A stretch of DNA of 64,000 bases from Conexibacter arvalis. Lineage in GTDB: Bacteria > Actinomycetota > Thermoleophilia > Solirubrobacterales > Solirubrobacteraceae. A model generated the notes under the pieces. The model made no database searches, was not told the DNA's origin, and saw only the letters and a list, made by a program, of their open reading frames with translations. This document shows, in pieces, positions 46,216 to 57,639 of the stretch (position 1 is its first letter; each line of letters opens with the position of its first letter). Position numbers and translations under genes: made by a program. Location: contig NZ_JACHNU010000001.1 in NCBI RefSeq assembly GCF_014199525.1, forward strand, positions 62,001-126,000. The letters are read 5' to 3'.

Positions 46216-47274
46216 TCACGATCGCTTCGCGCTGCTCGCCCCCGTGGGCGCGCTCTCCGCCGACGCAGCCGGGAACAGCAGCTCGGCGTGATGGCAGGCG
46301 GTGAGCTGCGGGGCGCCGTCCGTTCCGACGTCGCGGATCTCCGGCTCGGCGACGCGGCAGAGATCGGTCGCGAGCGGGCAGCGCGGATGGAAGCGGCACC
46401 CATCCGGAAGCCCGTCGAGGTCAGGCCGCTCGCCGTGCGCGACCGGCTCCAGCCGGCGGCCCGCGGCCTCGGGCTCGGTGCTCGGGACCGCCGCCAGCAG
46501 CGACGCCGTGTACGGGTGCGCCGGTCGCGACCAGACCTGCTCGGCGTCGCCCAGCTCGACGATGCGGCCGAGGTACATGACCGCGATCCGGTGGCTGATG
46601 TGCCGAACCATCCGCAGGTCGTGCGAGATGAAGACGAGCGTCAGCTCCAGCTCGTCGCGCAGGTCGACGAGCAGGTTCGCGATCTGCGCCTGGATCGAGA
46701 CGTCGAGCGCCGACAGCGCCTCGTCGGCGAAGACCAGCTCGGGCTCCGTCGCGAGCGCCCGGGCGATCCCGACGCGCTGTCGCTGACCACCCGACATCTG
46801 GTGGGGATAGCGGCCGGCGAAGTGCGCGTCCAGCCCGACCAGTTCGAGCAGCTCGCCGAGGCGCGCCGCACGCGACCCGCGGTCGCCGACGCGGTTGACG
46901 CGCAGCGCCTCGCGGATCGCCTCGCCGACCGTCATGCGCGGGTTGAGCGACGAGTACGGGTCCTGGAAGACCATCTGCATCCGCGGCCGCACCGAGCGCA
47001 GCTCGCGCCGGCCGAGGCGCGCGATGTCCTCGCCGTCGAAGACGACCTGGCCGCCGGTCGGCTGCAGCAGCCGCAGGATCGCGCGCGCCGCCGTCGACTT
47101 GCCCGAGCCGCTCTCGCCGACCAGCCCGAGCGTCTCGCCGCGGCGCAGGTCGAACGAGATCCCGTCGACCGCGCGCACCGCCGGCGCGCGCCGGCCGCGC
47201 CGCCCGCGCCGACCGGGGAACGTCTTCTCCAGCCCGCGCACGTCCAGCAGCGGCGCCTCGTCGCGTTCAGCCAT
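46216..47274 (-). CDS. Oligopeptide/dipeptide ABC ATPase (OppF/DppF-like)
   Basis: This 352-residue ATPase has Walker [10 protein letters not shown], the motif [15 protein letters not shown], signature [15 protein letters not shown] and a Walker [11 protein letters not shown] with an Ala-Leu in place of the usual DEPT. The C-terminal oligopeptide-family extension has Cys-rich [14 protein letters not shown] and CHHAE, an iron-sulfur-type motif found in OppD/F. It overlaps its partner by 8 bases. It is the last gene of the five-gene importer operon. Confidence 0.9.
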   Translation of the reverse strand: MAERDEAPLLDVRGLEKTFPGRRGRRGRRAPAVRAVDGISFDLRRGETLGLVGESGSGKSTAARAILRLLQPTGGQVVFDGEDIARLGRRELRSVRPRMQMVFQDPYSSLNPRMTVGEAIREALRVNRVGDRGSRAARLGELLELVGLDAHFAGRYPHQMSGGQRQRVGIARALATEPELVFADEALSALDVSIQAQIANLLVDLRDELELTLVFISHDLRMVRHISHRIAVMYLGRIVELGDAEQVWSRPAHPYTASLLAAVPSTEPEAAGRRLEPVAHGERPDLDGLPDGCRFHPRCPLATDLCRVAEPEIRDVGTDGAPQLTACHHAELLFPAASAESAPTGASSAKRS

Positions 47275-48280
47275 GATGCGTCACCGCCTCGTGCTCGATG
47301 CCGCCGCGCACCTCGCGCCAGCGATGGCACGCGACCTCGTGACCGCCGCCGACCGGCTCCAGCTGCGGCCGGTGGACGCGGCAGGCGTCGACCGCCCACG
47401 CGCAGCGCGGCGCGAACGCGCAGCCGTCGCCGCGCTGCGCCGGGTCGGGCGGCGAGCCGGGAATCGGCGTCAGCCGCGTGCGGTCGCCCGCTCTCGGCAG
47501 CGAGTTCAGCAGTCCGATCGTGTACGGATGCGACGGTGCGCGGAACAGCTCCGCGACCGTCGCCTGCTCGACGACACGCCCGCTGTACATCACCGCGACG
47601 CGGTCGGCGAAGCCGCCGACGACGCCGAGATCGTGCGTGATCCAGACGGTCGCCATCCGCGACTGCTCCCGCAGCCGCGCCACGAGCGCGAGGATCTCCG
47701 CCTGCACGGTCACGTCGAGCGCGGTCGTCGGCTCGTCGGCGACGAGCACCTTCGGATCGCACGAGAGCGCGAGCGCGATCACGATCCGCTGCCGCTGGCC
47801 GCCCGAGAACTGGTGCGGGTGGTCGCGAAGGCGCGCCGCCGCCCCGGGGATCCCGACCGCTCTGAGCAGCTCGACGGCGCGCTCGCGCGCGGCCGCCTTG
47901 CCGAGCCCGCGGTGGTGACGGATCACCTGGGTCAGCTGGTGGCCGACCGACAGCACGGGGTTCAGCGACGTCATCGGGTCCTGGTAGACCATCGCGACCT
48001 CACGGCCCCGGATCGCCGCGATCCGCGCGCCGTCGTCGGCCAGCAGCTCCTCGCCGCGGTAGCGGATCGAGCCGGCGGTCCGGCTCTGCGCCGGCAGCAG
48101 CCCCATCAGCGCGAACGCCGTCATCGACTTGCCGGAGCCGCTCTCGCCGACGACGCCGAGCGCCTCGCCCGGCGCCAGGGTCAGCGAGATCTCGTCGACG
48201 ACGCGCACCGCGCCGCCGCCGTCGGGCGCCGGGAACTCGACGACGAGATCCTCGACCGCCAGGAGCGGTTCGGGCGACAT
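47267..48280 (-). CDS. Oligopeptide/dipeptide ABC ATPase (OppD/DppD-like)
   Basis: This 337-residue ATPase has Walker [40 protein letters not shown] and [11 protein letters not shown], and the C-terminal Cys cluster [20 protein letters not shown] 48280 shares one base with the permease stop. The pair with the next gene powers a DppBC-type channel. Confidence 0.92.
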   Translation of the reverse strand: MSPEPLLAVEDLVVEFPAPDGGGAVRVVDEISLTLAPGEALGVVGESGSGKSMTAFALMGLLPAQSRTAGSIRYRGEELLADDGARIAAIRGREVAMVYQDPMTSLNPVLSVGHQLTQVIRHHRGLGKAAARERAVELLRAVGIPGAAARLRDHPHQFSGGQRQRIVIALALSCDPKVLVADEPTTALDVTVQAEILALVARLREQSRMATVWITHDLGVVGGFADRVAVMYSGRVVEQATVAELFRAPSHPYTIGLLNSLPRAGDRTRLTPIPGSPPDPAQRGDGCAFAPRCAWAVDACRVHRPQLEPVGGGHEVACHRWREVRGGIEHEAVTHHG

Positions 48281-49170
48281 CAGCGTTCCTCCTTGCGTGG
48301 GTCGAGCGCGTCGCGCGCGCCGTCGCCGACGTAGTTCACGCACAGCACGGTCACGAGGATCATCAGGCCGGGGAAGAAGCCCCGCCACCAGTGGCCGAGG
48401 TTCGTGACGGCGTCGCGCGACTCGTTCAGCATCCCGCCCCAGGTCGCGTGCGGCGGCTGGAAGCCGAGGCCGAGGAACGACAGCGCCGACTCGGTCAGGA
48501 TCGCGGTCGCGATCCCGAGCGTCGCCGAGACGATCACCGGCGTGAGCGCGTTCGGCAGGATGTGGCGCACGACGATGCGGACGTCGCCGACGCCGAGCGA
48601 GCGCGCCGCGTCGACGAACTCGCGCTCCTTCAGCGACAGGTAGCTCGCGCGCACGAGCCGCGCCGTGTTCATCCAGGTGAACGCTGCGATCGCGGCGACG
48701 ATCGTGCCGAAGCTCGCGCCCACCAGCGTCACGAGCAGGATCACGACGAAGAGGCTCGGCAGCGAGTAGAAGACGTCGACGATGCGCATCAGCGCGTTGT
48801 CGATCAGGCCGCCCCAGTACCCGGCAATCGCGCCGACGACGACGCCGAGCAGCGCCGCGACGAGCACCGCCGCCGTCGCGACGGCCAGCGTCAGGCGGCC
48901 GCCCGAGAGCACGCGCGCGAGCTGGTCGCGGCCGAGCTCGTCGGTTCCCATCGGGTGCGCGAGCGTCGGCGGGAGGTTCTTCGAGCCGAAGTCGATCCGC
49001 TCGGGCTCCGCGTCGAGCACGAACGGGCCGACGATCACGGCGAGCAGCAGCACGCCGAGCACGCCGAGCGCGACGACCGCCAGCGTGTGGCGGCGGAAGC
49101 GGCGCCAGGCATCGCGCGAGAGGGAGCCGTGCAGCTCCGTGAGCGGCGGCTTTCGGGTCCTAAGACGCAT
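48280..49170 (-). CDS. Dipeptide ABC permease (DppC-like)
   Basis: This 296-residue permease has an N-terminal membrane helix and then the family block MGTDELGRDQLARVLSGGRLTLAVA (motif GTDELGRD), the loop EFVDAARSLGVGD and RHILPNALTPVIVSATL. It overlaps the DppB-like gene by 11 bases. It forms half of the importer channel. Confidence 0.92.
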   Translation of the reverse strand: MRLRTRKPPLTELHGSLSRDAWRRFRRHTLAVVALGVLGVLLLAVIVGPFVLDAEPERIDFGSKNLPPTLAHPMGTDELGRDQLARVLSGGRLTLAVATAAVLVAALLGVVVGAIAGYWGGLIDNALMRIVDVFYSLPSLFVVILLVTLVGASFGTIVAAIAAFTWMNTARLVRASYLSLKEREFVDAARSLGVGDVRIVVRHILPNALTPVIVSATLGIATAILTESALSFLGLGFQPPHATWGGMLNESRDAVTNLGHWWRGFFPGLMILVTVLCVNYVGDGARDALDPRKEER

Positions 49171-50128
49171 AGCGGATCCGCGGGTCGAGGAGCGAGTAGA
49201 CGATGTCCGCGACGAGGTTGGCGACGACCACGAGCGCCGCGCCGATCATCAAGATCCCCAGCAGCACCGGGTAGTCGCGCAGGTTCGCGGACTCGACGAA
49301 GAGGCGGCCGATGCCGGGGATCGCGAAGATCGTCTCCATCACGACCGACCCGAGGAACAGCTCGGGGATCGTCAGCACGGCGACCGTCACGACCGGGATC
49401 GCCGCGTTGCGCAGCGCGTGGCCGACGATCACCGTGCGCTCGCGCAGGCCGCTCCCGCGCGCGGTGCGGACGTAGTCCTGCTGGAGCACGTCGAGCATCG
49501 CGCCGCGCACGTAGCGCGCGAGCTGCGCGGTCGAGACCGCGGCGAGCACGATCACCGGCAGGATCATGTGGCGCACGCGATCGATCACGGCGCTGAAGCC
49601 CTCGTGGTCGGCGCGCAGGTCCTCGAGGCCGCCCGACGGCAGCCAGCCGAGCGAGTACGAGAAGACGAACAGCAGCATCAGCGCGAGCCAGAAGCTCGGC
49701 ATCGCGACGCCGACGAAGCTCAGCCCCGAGCTGACGTAGTCGAACCACGAGTACTGCTTGCGCGCGGCCAGCACGCCGATCGGCACCGCGATCGCGATCG
49801 CGAGCAGGAACGCGGCGCCGGTCAGCAGCAGCGTGTTGGGCAGCCGCTCCCAGATCATCGTCAGGACCGGCCGCCCGGTGTTGAACGACGTCCCCCAGTC
49901 GCCCGTGGCCACGCCGCCGGCCCAGTTGAAGTACTGGACCGGCAGCGGGTCGTCGAGCCCGTAGTGCTCGCGGATCTGCTCGACGCGCGCCGCGTTCTGC
50001 GCCCCCGTGCCCTCCGACGAGGCCAGCGGCCCGCCGGGGGTCATCTGCAGCATCGCGAACAGCAGCAGGCTGATCCCGATCAGCAGCGGGATCGCCTGCA
50101 GGCCGCGTTTGACGAGGAAGGTCGTCAT
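49160..50128 (-). CDS. Dipeptide ABC permease (DppB-like)
   Basis: This 322-residue permease begins LVKRGLQAIPLLIGISLLLFAML and has PLPVQYFNWAGGVATGDWGTS, the loop QDYVRTARGSGLRER and a C-terminus LLDPRIRY. The membrane segments and EAA loop match DppB/OppB. It follows the binding-protein gene by 24 bases. Confidence 0.92.
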   Translation of the reverse strand: MTTFLVKRGLQAIPLLIGISLLLFAMLQMTPGGPLASSEGTGAQNAARVEQIREHYGLDDPLPVQYFNWAGGVATGDWGTSFNTGRPVLTMIWERLPNTLLLTGAAFLLAIAIAVPIGVLAARKQYSWFDYVSSGLSFVGVAMPSFWLALMLLFVFSYSLGWLPSGGLEDLRADHEGFSAVIDRVRHMILPVIVLAAVSTAQLARYVRGAMLDVLQQDYVRTARGSGLRERTVIVGHALRNAAIPVVTVAVLTIPELFLGSVVMETIFAIPGIGRLFVESANLRDYPVLLGILMIGAALVVVANLVADIVYSLLDPRIRYAS

Positions 50129-50152
50129 CGCTTCACGTCAGGCCGGCGCCGC

Positions 50153-51916
50153 TCAGCGCTCGAGCCACCAGTCGGCGGCGCTCGGCCACATGCCGTCCCA
50201 CCAGTCGACGTCGACGCCCTTCATGCGCGTGCTCCACGTGTAGCCGCTCGTCGAGCTGTAGAGCGGCAGCGCCGGGCGTTCGGTCGCGAACAGCTCGACC
50301 GCCTGCTCGTAGAGGTCCTTGCGCTCCTCGACGTCGAGCGTGCTCGCCGCTCTGCCGACGAGCCGGTCGAACTCCTCGTTGCACCAGTGGACGTACGACG
50401 TGCCGTTCTTGTTGTCGGGGCCGGGCACCTCGGCGCACGTGAACATCGCGGCCCAGCCGCCCTCGATCGGATCGCGCGCGAGCCCCTCGCGGCTCATCAC
50501 GATGTCGTAGTCGCCGCGCGCCAGCCGGCCGCCCTCGTCGTAGGTGCCGAAGATCAGGTTGCTCGGCAGGTTCTGGATCTTGACCTCGATCCCGACCTCT
50601 TCGAGGTTCTGCTGGATGACCTGCTGGTACAGCTCGCGCGTCTGGTCGCCGCTGAGCGTCTGGAAGCGCAGGCTGGCGCGGACGCCGTCCTTGACGCGGA
50701 TGCCGTCGTCCCCTCTCACCCAGCCGGCTGCGTCGAGCAGCTCGTTGGCCCGCTCGGGGTCGAACGGCGCCGCGGGGCGGTCGACCCTCGCGAAGCCCGA
50801 GTAGACGAACGCGCCGGTCAGCGTGCCGAGCCCGTCGAGCACCTCGTCGACGATCTGCTGGCGGTCGATCGCGAGGTCGATCGCCTCACGGATCGCGGGG
50901 TCGCCGAGCACCCTGTGCGGCCGGTCGGAGCCCTTGTCGGACTGGTTCAGCCACAGCCACTCGACGTGCGAGCCCTCACGCGGGCTGACCTCGATCGCCG
51001 CGCCGCTCTCCTGCGCGCTTCTCAGCGTCGGCATGTCGCCGGCGGTGATGAAGAAGACGCTGTCGTACTCGCCGCGCGTGAACGAGTTGATCGCGGTCTG
51101 GGCGTCGGGCGTGACGCGCAGCGTGATGCCGTCGAGCTTGGGGCGTCTGTCGCTGCGCCAGTACGCCTCGTTGCGCTCGAGCACGATCTTGTTGCCCGTC
51201 TCCCAGTTCGTGTACGTGAACGGACCGGTGCCGAGCGGCAGGCGCGCCTGCGGATCCTCGGTCGTGACCGCGCTCGATCTGAACTTGTGCTTGGGCAGCG
51301 TCTGACGGAAGAGCCCGAGGTAGTAGGGGTTCGGGCGCTTCATCGTGACCTCGACCGTCTGCGGGTCGACGACTCTGACCGCTCTGACGAGGTTGTACTC
51401 GGTCGGCGCGATCGTCGTGCTCTTCGGGTTGCGGATCACGTCGTAGGTGAACTCGAGGTCCTCCGCCGTGAACGGCTCGCCATCCGACCACGTCACGTCG
51501 GGCCGCAGTCTGTACGTGACCTTCAGCCCGTCCTCGGTGACGCCGCCGTTCTCGACCGTCGGCACCTCGGCCGCGAGCAGCGGCTCCCAGGTGCCGTCCG
51601 TGCGCCCGAGGAAGAGCGGCTCCTGGACCCAGACGGCGAGCCCGAGCGGGGCCGACTGGTTGTGGAACAGCGCGTTCATGCCGCCTGGCTCCTGGACGAG
51701 CGCGATCAGCGCCGTCCCGCCCTCGACCGGTCTGCCCGCGACCGCGTTGGTCGTGCCCGTCGCATCCGTCTTGGCGCCGTCGCCCTCGCCCGACGCGCCG
51801 CCGCATCCGACGAGCGCCAGCGCGAACGTTCCGACCGCAAGCGCGGCGGTCAGCGCCTTCCGGCGCCGCGCCCGCGCACCGGGCGCCTCGCCGCGCCCAT
51901 GCCTTGCTCCACACAC
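50153..51916 (-). CDS. Oligopeptide/dipeptide-binding lipoprotein (SBP family 5)
   Basis: This 587-residue family-5 binding protein has a basic N-terminus and hydrophobic stretch ending in LVGCGG (Cys about 38), so it is a lipoprotein. Body motifs include YRLRPDVTWSDGEPFTAEDLEFTYDVI and ERANELLDAAGW. GTG 51916 is chosen over ATG 51937 because GGAGGAG lies 7 bases before it. It binds a peptide, opine or acylated amine for the Dpp-type importer. A TAAGGCCTTA box lies 32 bases upstream. Confidence 0.88.
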   Translation of the reverse strand: MCGARHGRGEAPGARARRRKALTAALAVGTFALALVGCGGASGEGDGAKTDATGTTNAVAGRPVEGGTALIALVQEPGGMNALFHNQSAPLGLAVWVQEPLFLGRTDGTWEPLLAAEVPTVENGGVTEDGLKVTYRLRPDVTWSDGEPFTAEDLEFTYDVIRNPKSTTIAPTEYNLVRAVRVVDPQTVEVTMKRPNPYYLGLFRQTLPKHKFRSSAVTTEDPQARLPLGTGPFTYTNWETGNKIVLERNEAYWRSDRRPKLDGITLRVTPDAQTAINSFTRGEYDSVFFITAGDMPTLRSAQESGAAIEVSPREGSHVEWLWLNQSDKGSDRPHRVLGDPAIREAIDLAIDRQQIVDEVLDGLGTLTGAFVYSGFARVDRPAAPFDPERANELLDAAGWVRGDDGIRVKDGVRASLRFQTLSGDQTRELYQQVIQQNLEEVGIEVKIQNLPSNLIFGTYDEGGRLARGDYDIVMSREGLARDPIEGGWAAMFTCAEVPGPDNKNGTSYVHWCNEEFDRLVGRAASTLDVEERKDLYEQAVELFATERPALPLYSSTSGYTWSTRMKGVDVDWWDGMWPSAADWWLER

Positions 51917-51947
51917 GTGCGTTCTCCTCCGCTGCATCGTTGAGACT

Positions 51948-51957
51948 TAAGGCCTTA
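51948..51957. promoter_or_regulatory. TAAGGCCTTA operator, SBP/hydrolase intergenic region
   Basis: TAAGGCCTTA is a perfect 10-bp palindrome. The same core recurs at 59933-59942 before the aminotransferase. A further inverted repeat CCAAT-N7-ATTGG lies at 51966-51982. Confidence 0.6.
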
Positions 51958-51993
51958 CTTGGAGTCCAATAGTACGAATTGGCTTGGTCGCTG

Positions 51994-52899
51994 TCAACGC
52001 GCGAGCACGCGCGCGAAGAACGCCTGGACCGCCGGGAACAGCGGCGTGCCGGCGTGTCCGACGCCCGGCACCTCCACGTGTTCCACCTCGACGCCGTGGG
52101 CGCGAAGCGCGTCGCGCAGCGTCCGCATGCGCTCGACGCGGGTCGCGCCGCAGTCGTTCGCGCCGGCCATCCAGTAGCGGCTGCCCTCCGGCAGCAGCAC
52201 GTCCCAGTTGTCGGTGTCCTCGGCGCCGACGGCGATCAGCACCGGCACGCGGCGCAGCGCCTCGAGGTCGAGCGCGCGCCCGAAGTGGCGCTCGAGGTCG
52301 CGCACGCCGACCCACCACTCCCGCCCGAGGTCCGGCAGCGTCGGCCACCCGGGCGCGCCGATCGAGACCGCGCGCAGCCGCTCGGGATGGACGAAGAGGA
52401 AGCGATTGGCGAACTGGCCTCCGCCGGAGAAGCCGTGCAGCAGGAAGCGCTCGGTCTCTATCCGGTACATCTCGGCGACCTCGTCGACCATCGCCAGCAG
52501 CACCTCGTCGTAGCGGATCTCGTGGAACGCGAGGAACTTGTAGTTGTGCAGCTCGCCGCGCTCGTGGATGCCGCACGGGAACAGCGGCGCGAGCACGACG
52601 CAGCGGTGCTGCTCGGCGAACTCGGCGAACGCGTCGCGGTAGGTGTGCGGTCTGCGCTCGGTGCCGTGGACCGCGACGACGAGCGGATAGGTCGCATCCT
52701 CGCGGTCGTGCGCCTCCGGCACGTAGAGGCAGTAGGAGAAGCGCTGGTCGGAGCCGAGCGCGTACACCGACGTCGCGCCGACGCCGAGATGGGCGCGCGG
52801 CGTGCAGCCGGCGGAGCACGGCGTCGCGCAGTTGAAGATGCAGCGGCGGCCCGTGCCGAATCGCGCCGCGCCGAGGTTCCGATCGACGCGAGCGCTCAT
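51994..52899 (-). CDS. Alpha/beta-hydrolase with N-terminal cysteine motif
   Basis: This 301-residue alpha/beta hydrolase has the nucleophile elbow GFSGGGQ, an acid in VGAEDTDNWD and a His in VPGVGHAG. The N-terminus has four cysteines spaced every fourth residue (Cys20, 24, 28, 32), an arrangement not usual for the fold. ATG overlaps the C45 stop (ATGA). There is no signal peptide. It probably hydrolyses an ester or amide of the imported substrate. Confidence 0.78.
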   Translation of the reverse strand: MSARVDRNLGAARFGTGRRCIFNCATPCSAGCTPRAHLGVGATSVYALGSDQRFSYCLYVPEAHDREDATYPLVVAVHGTERRPHTYRDAFAEFAEQHRCVVLAPLFPCGIHERGELHNYKFLAFHEIRYDEVLLAMVDEVAEMYRIETERFLLHGFSGGGQFANRFLFVHPERLRAVSIGAPGWPTLPDLGREWWVGVRDLERHFGRALDLEALRRVPVLIAVGAEDTDNWDVLLPEGSRYWMAGANDCGATRVERMRTLRDALRAHGVEVEHVEVPGVGHAGTPLFPAVQAFFARVLAR

Positions 52900-54003
52900 C
52901 GGATCGCCTCGTAGAGGTTGAGGTCGAGCCGCTCGTGCGGCGTGTCGCACGGCGTGCCGATCGCGATCCAGTACTCCCCCGTCGTGAGGTCGACGTAGTT
53001 CGACGTCACCGTCTCCCACCGTTCGAGCGGCTCGACCGCGTCGTTCGCGTGCGCGCAGACGGCGTCCGGATAGCCGAAGTGATCGCGCAGGCCGGCCGCG
53101 ATCGCGGCGCGCAGCGCCGCGCTGTCGGTCAGCTCGCGGCAGCCGCGCAGCGCCCGCTCGAGCCGCGGTACGCGGTAGATCGAATCGCCCGTCATCGGCC
53201 GGTAGCGGTCGGCCAGCTGCGCCGGCATGAACGCCTGGTAGTGGTTGCCGTGGACGATCAGACCGCGCTCGCCGTAGGTCCAGCCGACGCGGCCCGGGGT
53301 CGCCTCGACGCTGACGCTGAAGCCGTCGCGGTGCGTGACGAGCAGGTTCGACGGGATCTGCGGCTGCGCGCGCGTCGCCCATTCGAGCGCCTCGCGCATC
53401 GTCGCGGACTCCAGGATGCGGCGCCGGATGAAGGGCTGCGGCACGCCGATCTCGTTCGCGAAGCGGCCGCCGAGGCCGTTGGCCTGCAGCGAGATGCCAG
53501 CCGAGCTGGCGCCGTGACGGCCGATCTGGCCGGCCTCGACCTGCTGCACGACCGTCGGCTTGCCGGGCGCGGCGATCCGCAGCACGACGATCGTGTCGCG
53601 GATCTCCCTGCGCCAGTCCCAGTTCTGGCCCGCGTAGACGTGGCCGTCGCCGGCGGCGCCGTCGCAGAGCGAGAACGAGGTGCAGCCCTCCGGCTCGACC
53701 TCGGCGAAGGTCGGGTCGTAGACGATCTCGCCGCGCGCGTTGAGCGCGAGGATCTCGTCCAGCTCGCGGCCGCTGCCCTCCGCGATCCCCTCGACCTCCT
53801 CCAGCAGGTCGGGGAACTGCTCGCGCAGCAGCGGGATCCACGTGCGCGCGCGGTCGCAGACGGCGCCCCAGCCGATCCCGAGCGCGGCCTCGAACGCCGG
53901 CTCGTAGTACGCGATCGCGCGCGCGATCCGGTCGGCGGCGAGCGCGCCGTAGCGCTCTCCGCGCTCACGCGGCGCTCCCGCCAGCTCGATGACGACGACC
54001 TGC

Positions 54004-54011
<8 letters not shown>
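52896..54011 (-). CDS. C45-type Ntn hydrolase (acyl-CoA:6-APA acyltransferase family)
   Basis: This 371-residue protein has EPEGCTSFSLCD, which puts the N-terminal nucleophile at Cys110 after autocleavage, and GQNWDWRREIRDT after it, the signature of peptidase family C45. Family members hydrolyse or transfer acyl amides. It is an internal gene of the amine-catabolic operon, overlapping its neighbours on both sides. It may release an amine from an N-acyl substrate for the gamma-glutamylation route. Confidence 0.82.
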
Positions 54012-55383
<1,372 letters not shown>

Positions 55384-55407
55384 CTCGGTGGTGGTCTCCG
55401 TCTCGGT

Positions 55408-56724
55408 TCAACTGCGGCCGCTGCGGAACAGGCCGCTCGCGCGCCCCTCGACGCGCGTGCGCTCCCACTCCGTCACGACCTCCTGCCACGCGCGCAGCTC
55501 CCACTCGCGCGTCGCGGCGAAATGCGCGCAGAAGCGCCGTCCGAGCCGCGCGTGCAGCTCGTCGGCGGCGCGGAAGGCGCCGAGCGCGGTCGCGAGATCG
55601 CGCGGCAGCTCGGCGCCGGGGGCCTCGGGGGTCGCGGCCGGCGGCGGCTCGCGACCGGCGTCGAGCCCGCCGTGGATCGCGGCGACCGCGGCCGCCAGGA
55701 CGAGATGCGGGTTCGCGTCGGCGCCGGCGCGGCGCAGCTCGACGTGCGTCGCGCGCGGATCGGCCCCCGCGACGAGGCGGACGGCGACGGCGCGATCGTC
55801 GAGCGCCCACGACGCGGTCACCGGCGCGAACCAGCCCGGGACGAGGCGCTTGTAGGAGTTGATCGCCGGGTTGTAGATCGCCGACAGCGGCGCGAGCGTC
55901 TCGACCAGGCCGGCGACCGCGTGCCGCAGCGGCGGCGCCGGCGGCTCGCCCGCGCGCAGGTCGCCGGCGAAGACGTTGGCGTCGCCGCGGTCGAGCAGCG
56001 AGAGGTGGAGGTGGCCGCCGGAGCCCTCCTCGCCGACCGCCGGCTTGGCGAGGAAGCTCGCGCGCATCCCCTGCTGGCTCGCGACCTCCTCGACGCAGGC
56101 GCGCAGCAGCGCGGCGTGATCGGCAGCGGCGGTGCCGATCGCCGGCGCGAGGTTGACCTCGACGAGGCCGGGACCGGCCTCGGTGTGGAGCGCGGAGAGG
56201 TCGAGGCCGCAGGCGCTCGTCGCGGTGCGCAGCGCGTCGAGGAACGGCGCGAGCGCGCCGAGCTCGCCGGCGCTGTAGCTCCGCCCGCCGGTGACGGGCG
56301 CGCCGTTCTCGACGTCGTGGAGACGGAACTCGAACTCGAACGCCGCGCAGACGCGCAGCCCGTGGGTGGCTTCGAGCGCGGTCAGGACCGTGTCGCAGAC
56401 GACACGGGGCGCGATGTCGCATGGCGATCCGTCCTGCCAGCGGACGTCGGCGAGGCACCACGCCCAGCTCGGCCGCCACGGCAGCGGCGTCAGCGTGCTG
56501 AGGTCCGGCCGCAGCAGCAGGTCGCCGGCACCGCGACCCGGCCCGACGCAGGTCGACGTCGCGATCGGCGTGTCGAGCGCGTCGGTCGCGAGGATCAGGT
56601 CGGTGATCCCGACCGCGTCGCGGTGGACGGCGTCGGCGAACTGCCGCGCGGAAAGCGCCTTGCCGCGCAAGACGCCGTTGAGGTCGGGAGTCGACAGCAC
56701 GACCCACTCCGACGCATCGCCCAT
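55408..56724 (-). CDS. Glutamine-synthetase-like gamma-glutamylamine ligase (PuuA-like)
   Basis: This 438-residue protein is a glutamine-synthetase-fold ligase: AFEFEFRL metal ligands, VEEGSGG-type (GEEGSGGHLHLSL) ATP/metal segment, and NPAINSYKRLVPGW with the substrate loop. Its length and the puu-like neighbours favour a gamma-glutamylpolyamine synthetase over a nitrogen-assimilation GS. ATG 56724 follows GGAGGAG by five bases. It is the first gene of the leftward catabolic operon, divergent from the PuuD-like gene. Confidence 0.86.
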   Translation of the reverse strand: MGDASEWVVLSTPDLNGVLRGKALSARQFADAVHRDAVGITDLILATDALDTPIATSTCVGPGRGAGDLLLRPDLSTLTPLPWRPSWAWCLADVRWQDGSPCDIAPRVVCDTVLTALEATHGLRVCAAFEFEFRLHDVENGAPVTGGRSYSAGELGALAPFLDALRTATSACGLDLSALHTEAGPGLVEVNLAPAIGTAAADHAALLRACVEEVASQQGMRASFLAKPAVGEEGSGGHLHLSLLDRGDANVFAGDLRAGEPPAPPLRHAVAGLVETLAPLSAIYNPAINSYKRLVPGWFAPVTASWALDDRAVAVRLVAGADPRATHVELRRAGADANPHLVLAAAVAAIHGGLDAGREPPPAATPEAPGAELPRDLATALGAFRAADELHARLGRRFCAHFAATREWELRAWQEVVTEWERTRVEGRASGLFRSGRS

Positions 56725-56862
56725 CAACTCCTCCATCCAACACGACCAAAAGGACTCAAGACAAGACCATAATACCTCGGAGCGACCCGCCGTCAAGGCG
56801 AGCCCCCTCGACGCTTTCGAACTCCCGATCAAAAGAGCTTATGTCCTTGCTTCAATACCTTT
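56725..56862. promoter_or_regulatory. Divergent puuA-like/puuD-like promoter region with GGTATT repeats
   Basis: This AT-rich gap contains AATACCT twice (56771-56777 and 56854-56860), read as AGGTATT on the minus strand, near each gene's start. The form AAGGTATT resembles the AAGGCCTT boxes of this regulon. Both genes are probably controlled from here by the GntR protein at 57640. Confidence 0.45.
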
Positions 56863-57558
56863 ATGCATAGACCTCCTGCTCCGCTGATCGGGATCACGAC
56901 CTACCGTGCGGACGCGCGCTGGGGCGTCTGGGAGCTGCCGGCGGCGCTGACGCCATGGGCATACGTCGAAGCGGTCGCCGACGCCGGCGGCGCGCCCGTG
57001 CTGCTGCCGCCGGCAGGTGCGCCGGCGGAGGCGCTCGTCGAGCGGCTCGACGGGCTTCTGCTGTGCGGCGGCCCCGACATCGCCCCCGCCCGCTACGGCA
57101 CCGATGCGGATGCGCGCACCGGCCCACTTGACCTGCCGCGCGACGAGCACGAGCTCGCGCTGATCGCCGCGGCGCGAGCGCGAGAGCTGCCATTGCTCGG
57201 CATCTGCCGCGGCATGCAGCTGCTCAACGTCGCCGCCGGCGGCACGCTCGACCAGCACATCGCGACGGCCGCCGACCACGCGGCGGCGCCGGGCGTCTTC
57301 GCGGAGCACGACGTCGCGCTCGCCGCCGGCAGCACGGTCGCACGGATCGTCGGCCCGAAGACGCGCGTGCACTCCTACCACCACCAGGGGATCGCGTCGC
57401 TCGGCGCCGACCTGACCGCGACCGGGGAGGCGCCGGACGGCACCGTCGAGGCGATCGAGGTCGACGGCGCGCCGTTCGCGCTCGGCGTCCTCTGGCACCC
57501 CGAGATGGGGACAGACCGCGCGCTCTTCCGCGCGCTCGTGGAGGCCTCCCGCGCCTGA
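56863..57558 (+). CDS. Gamma-glutamyl-gamma-aminobutyrate hydrolase (PuuD-like, class I GATase)
   Basis: This 231-residue class I glutamine-amidotransferase-fold protein has DGLLLCGGPDIAPARYG, the nucleophile Cys115 in GICRGMQ, HSYHHQ, and the His-Glu pair in WHPEMGTD. PuuD cleaves gamma-glutamyl-GABA. Its position by a PuuA-like ligase supports that role. It is divergent from puuA and followed by a GntR regulator. Confidence 0.88.
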   Translation: MHRPPAPLIGITTYRADARWGVWELPAALTPWAYVEAVADAGGAPVLLPPAGAPAEALVERLDGLLLCGGPDIAPARYGTDADARTGPLDLPRDEHELALIAAARARELPLLGICRGMQLLNVAAGGTLDQHIATAADHAAAPGVFAEHDVALAAGSTVARIVGPKTRVHSYHHQGIASLGADLTATGEAPDGTVEAIEVDGAPFALGVLWHPEMGTDRALFRALVEASRA

Positions 57559-57639
57559 GCGCGCACGCGCCACCGCCGCGGATCTTCGCTTGCCTATTGC
57601 GCTTATGGCACACTCTCAGAGCCATCACATGGTTCCCGA

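Noticed and set aside
48782-51943. 1053-residue rightward frame opposite the Dpp importer
   Set aside because: Antisense shadow; all real motifs (Walker A, EAA loops, lipobox) are on the minus strand.
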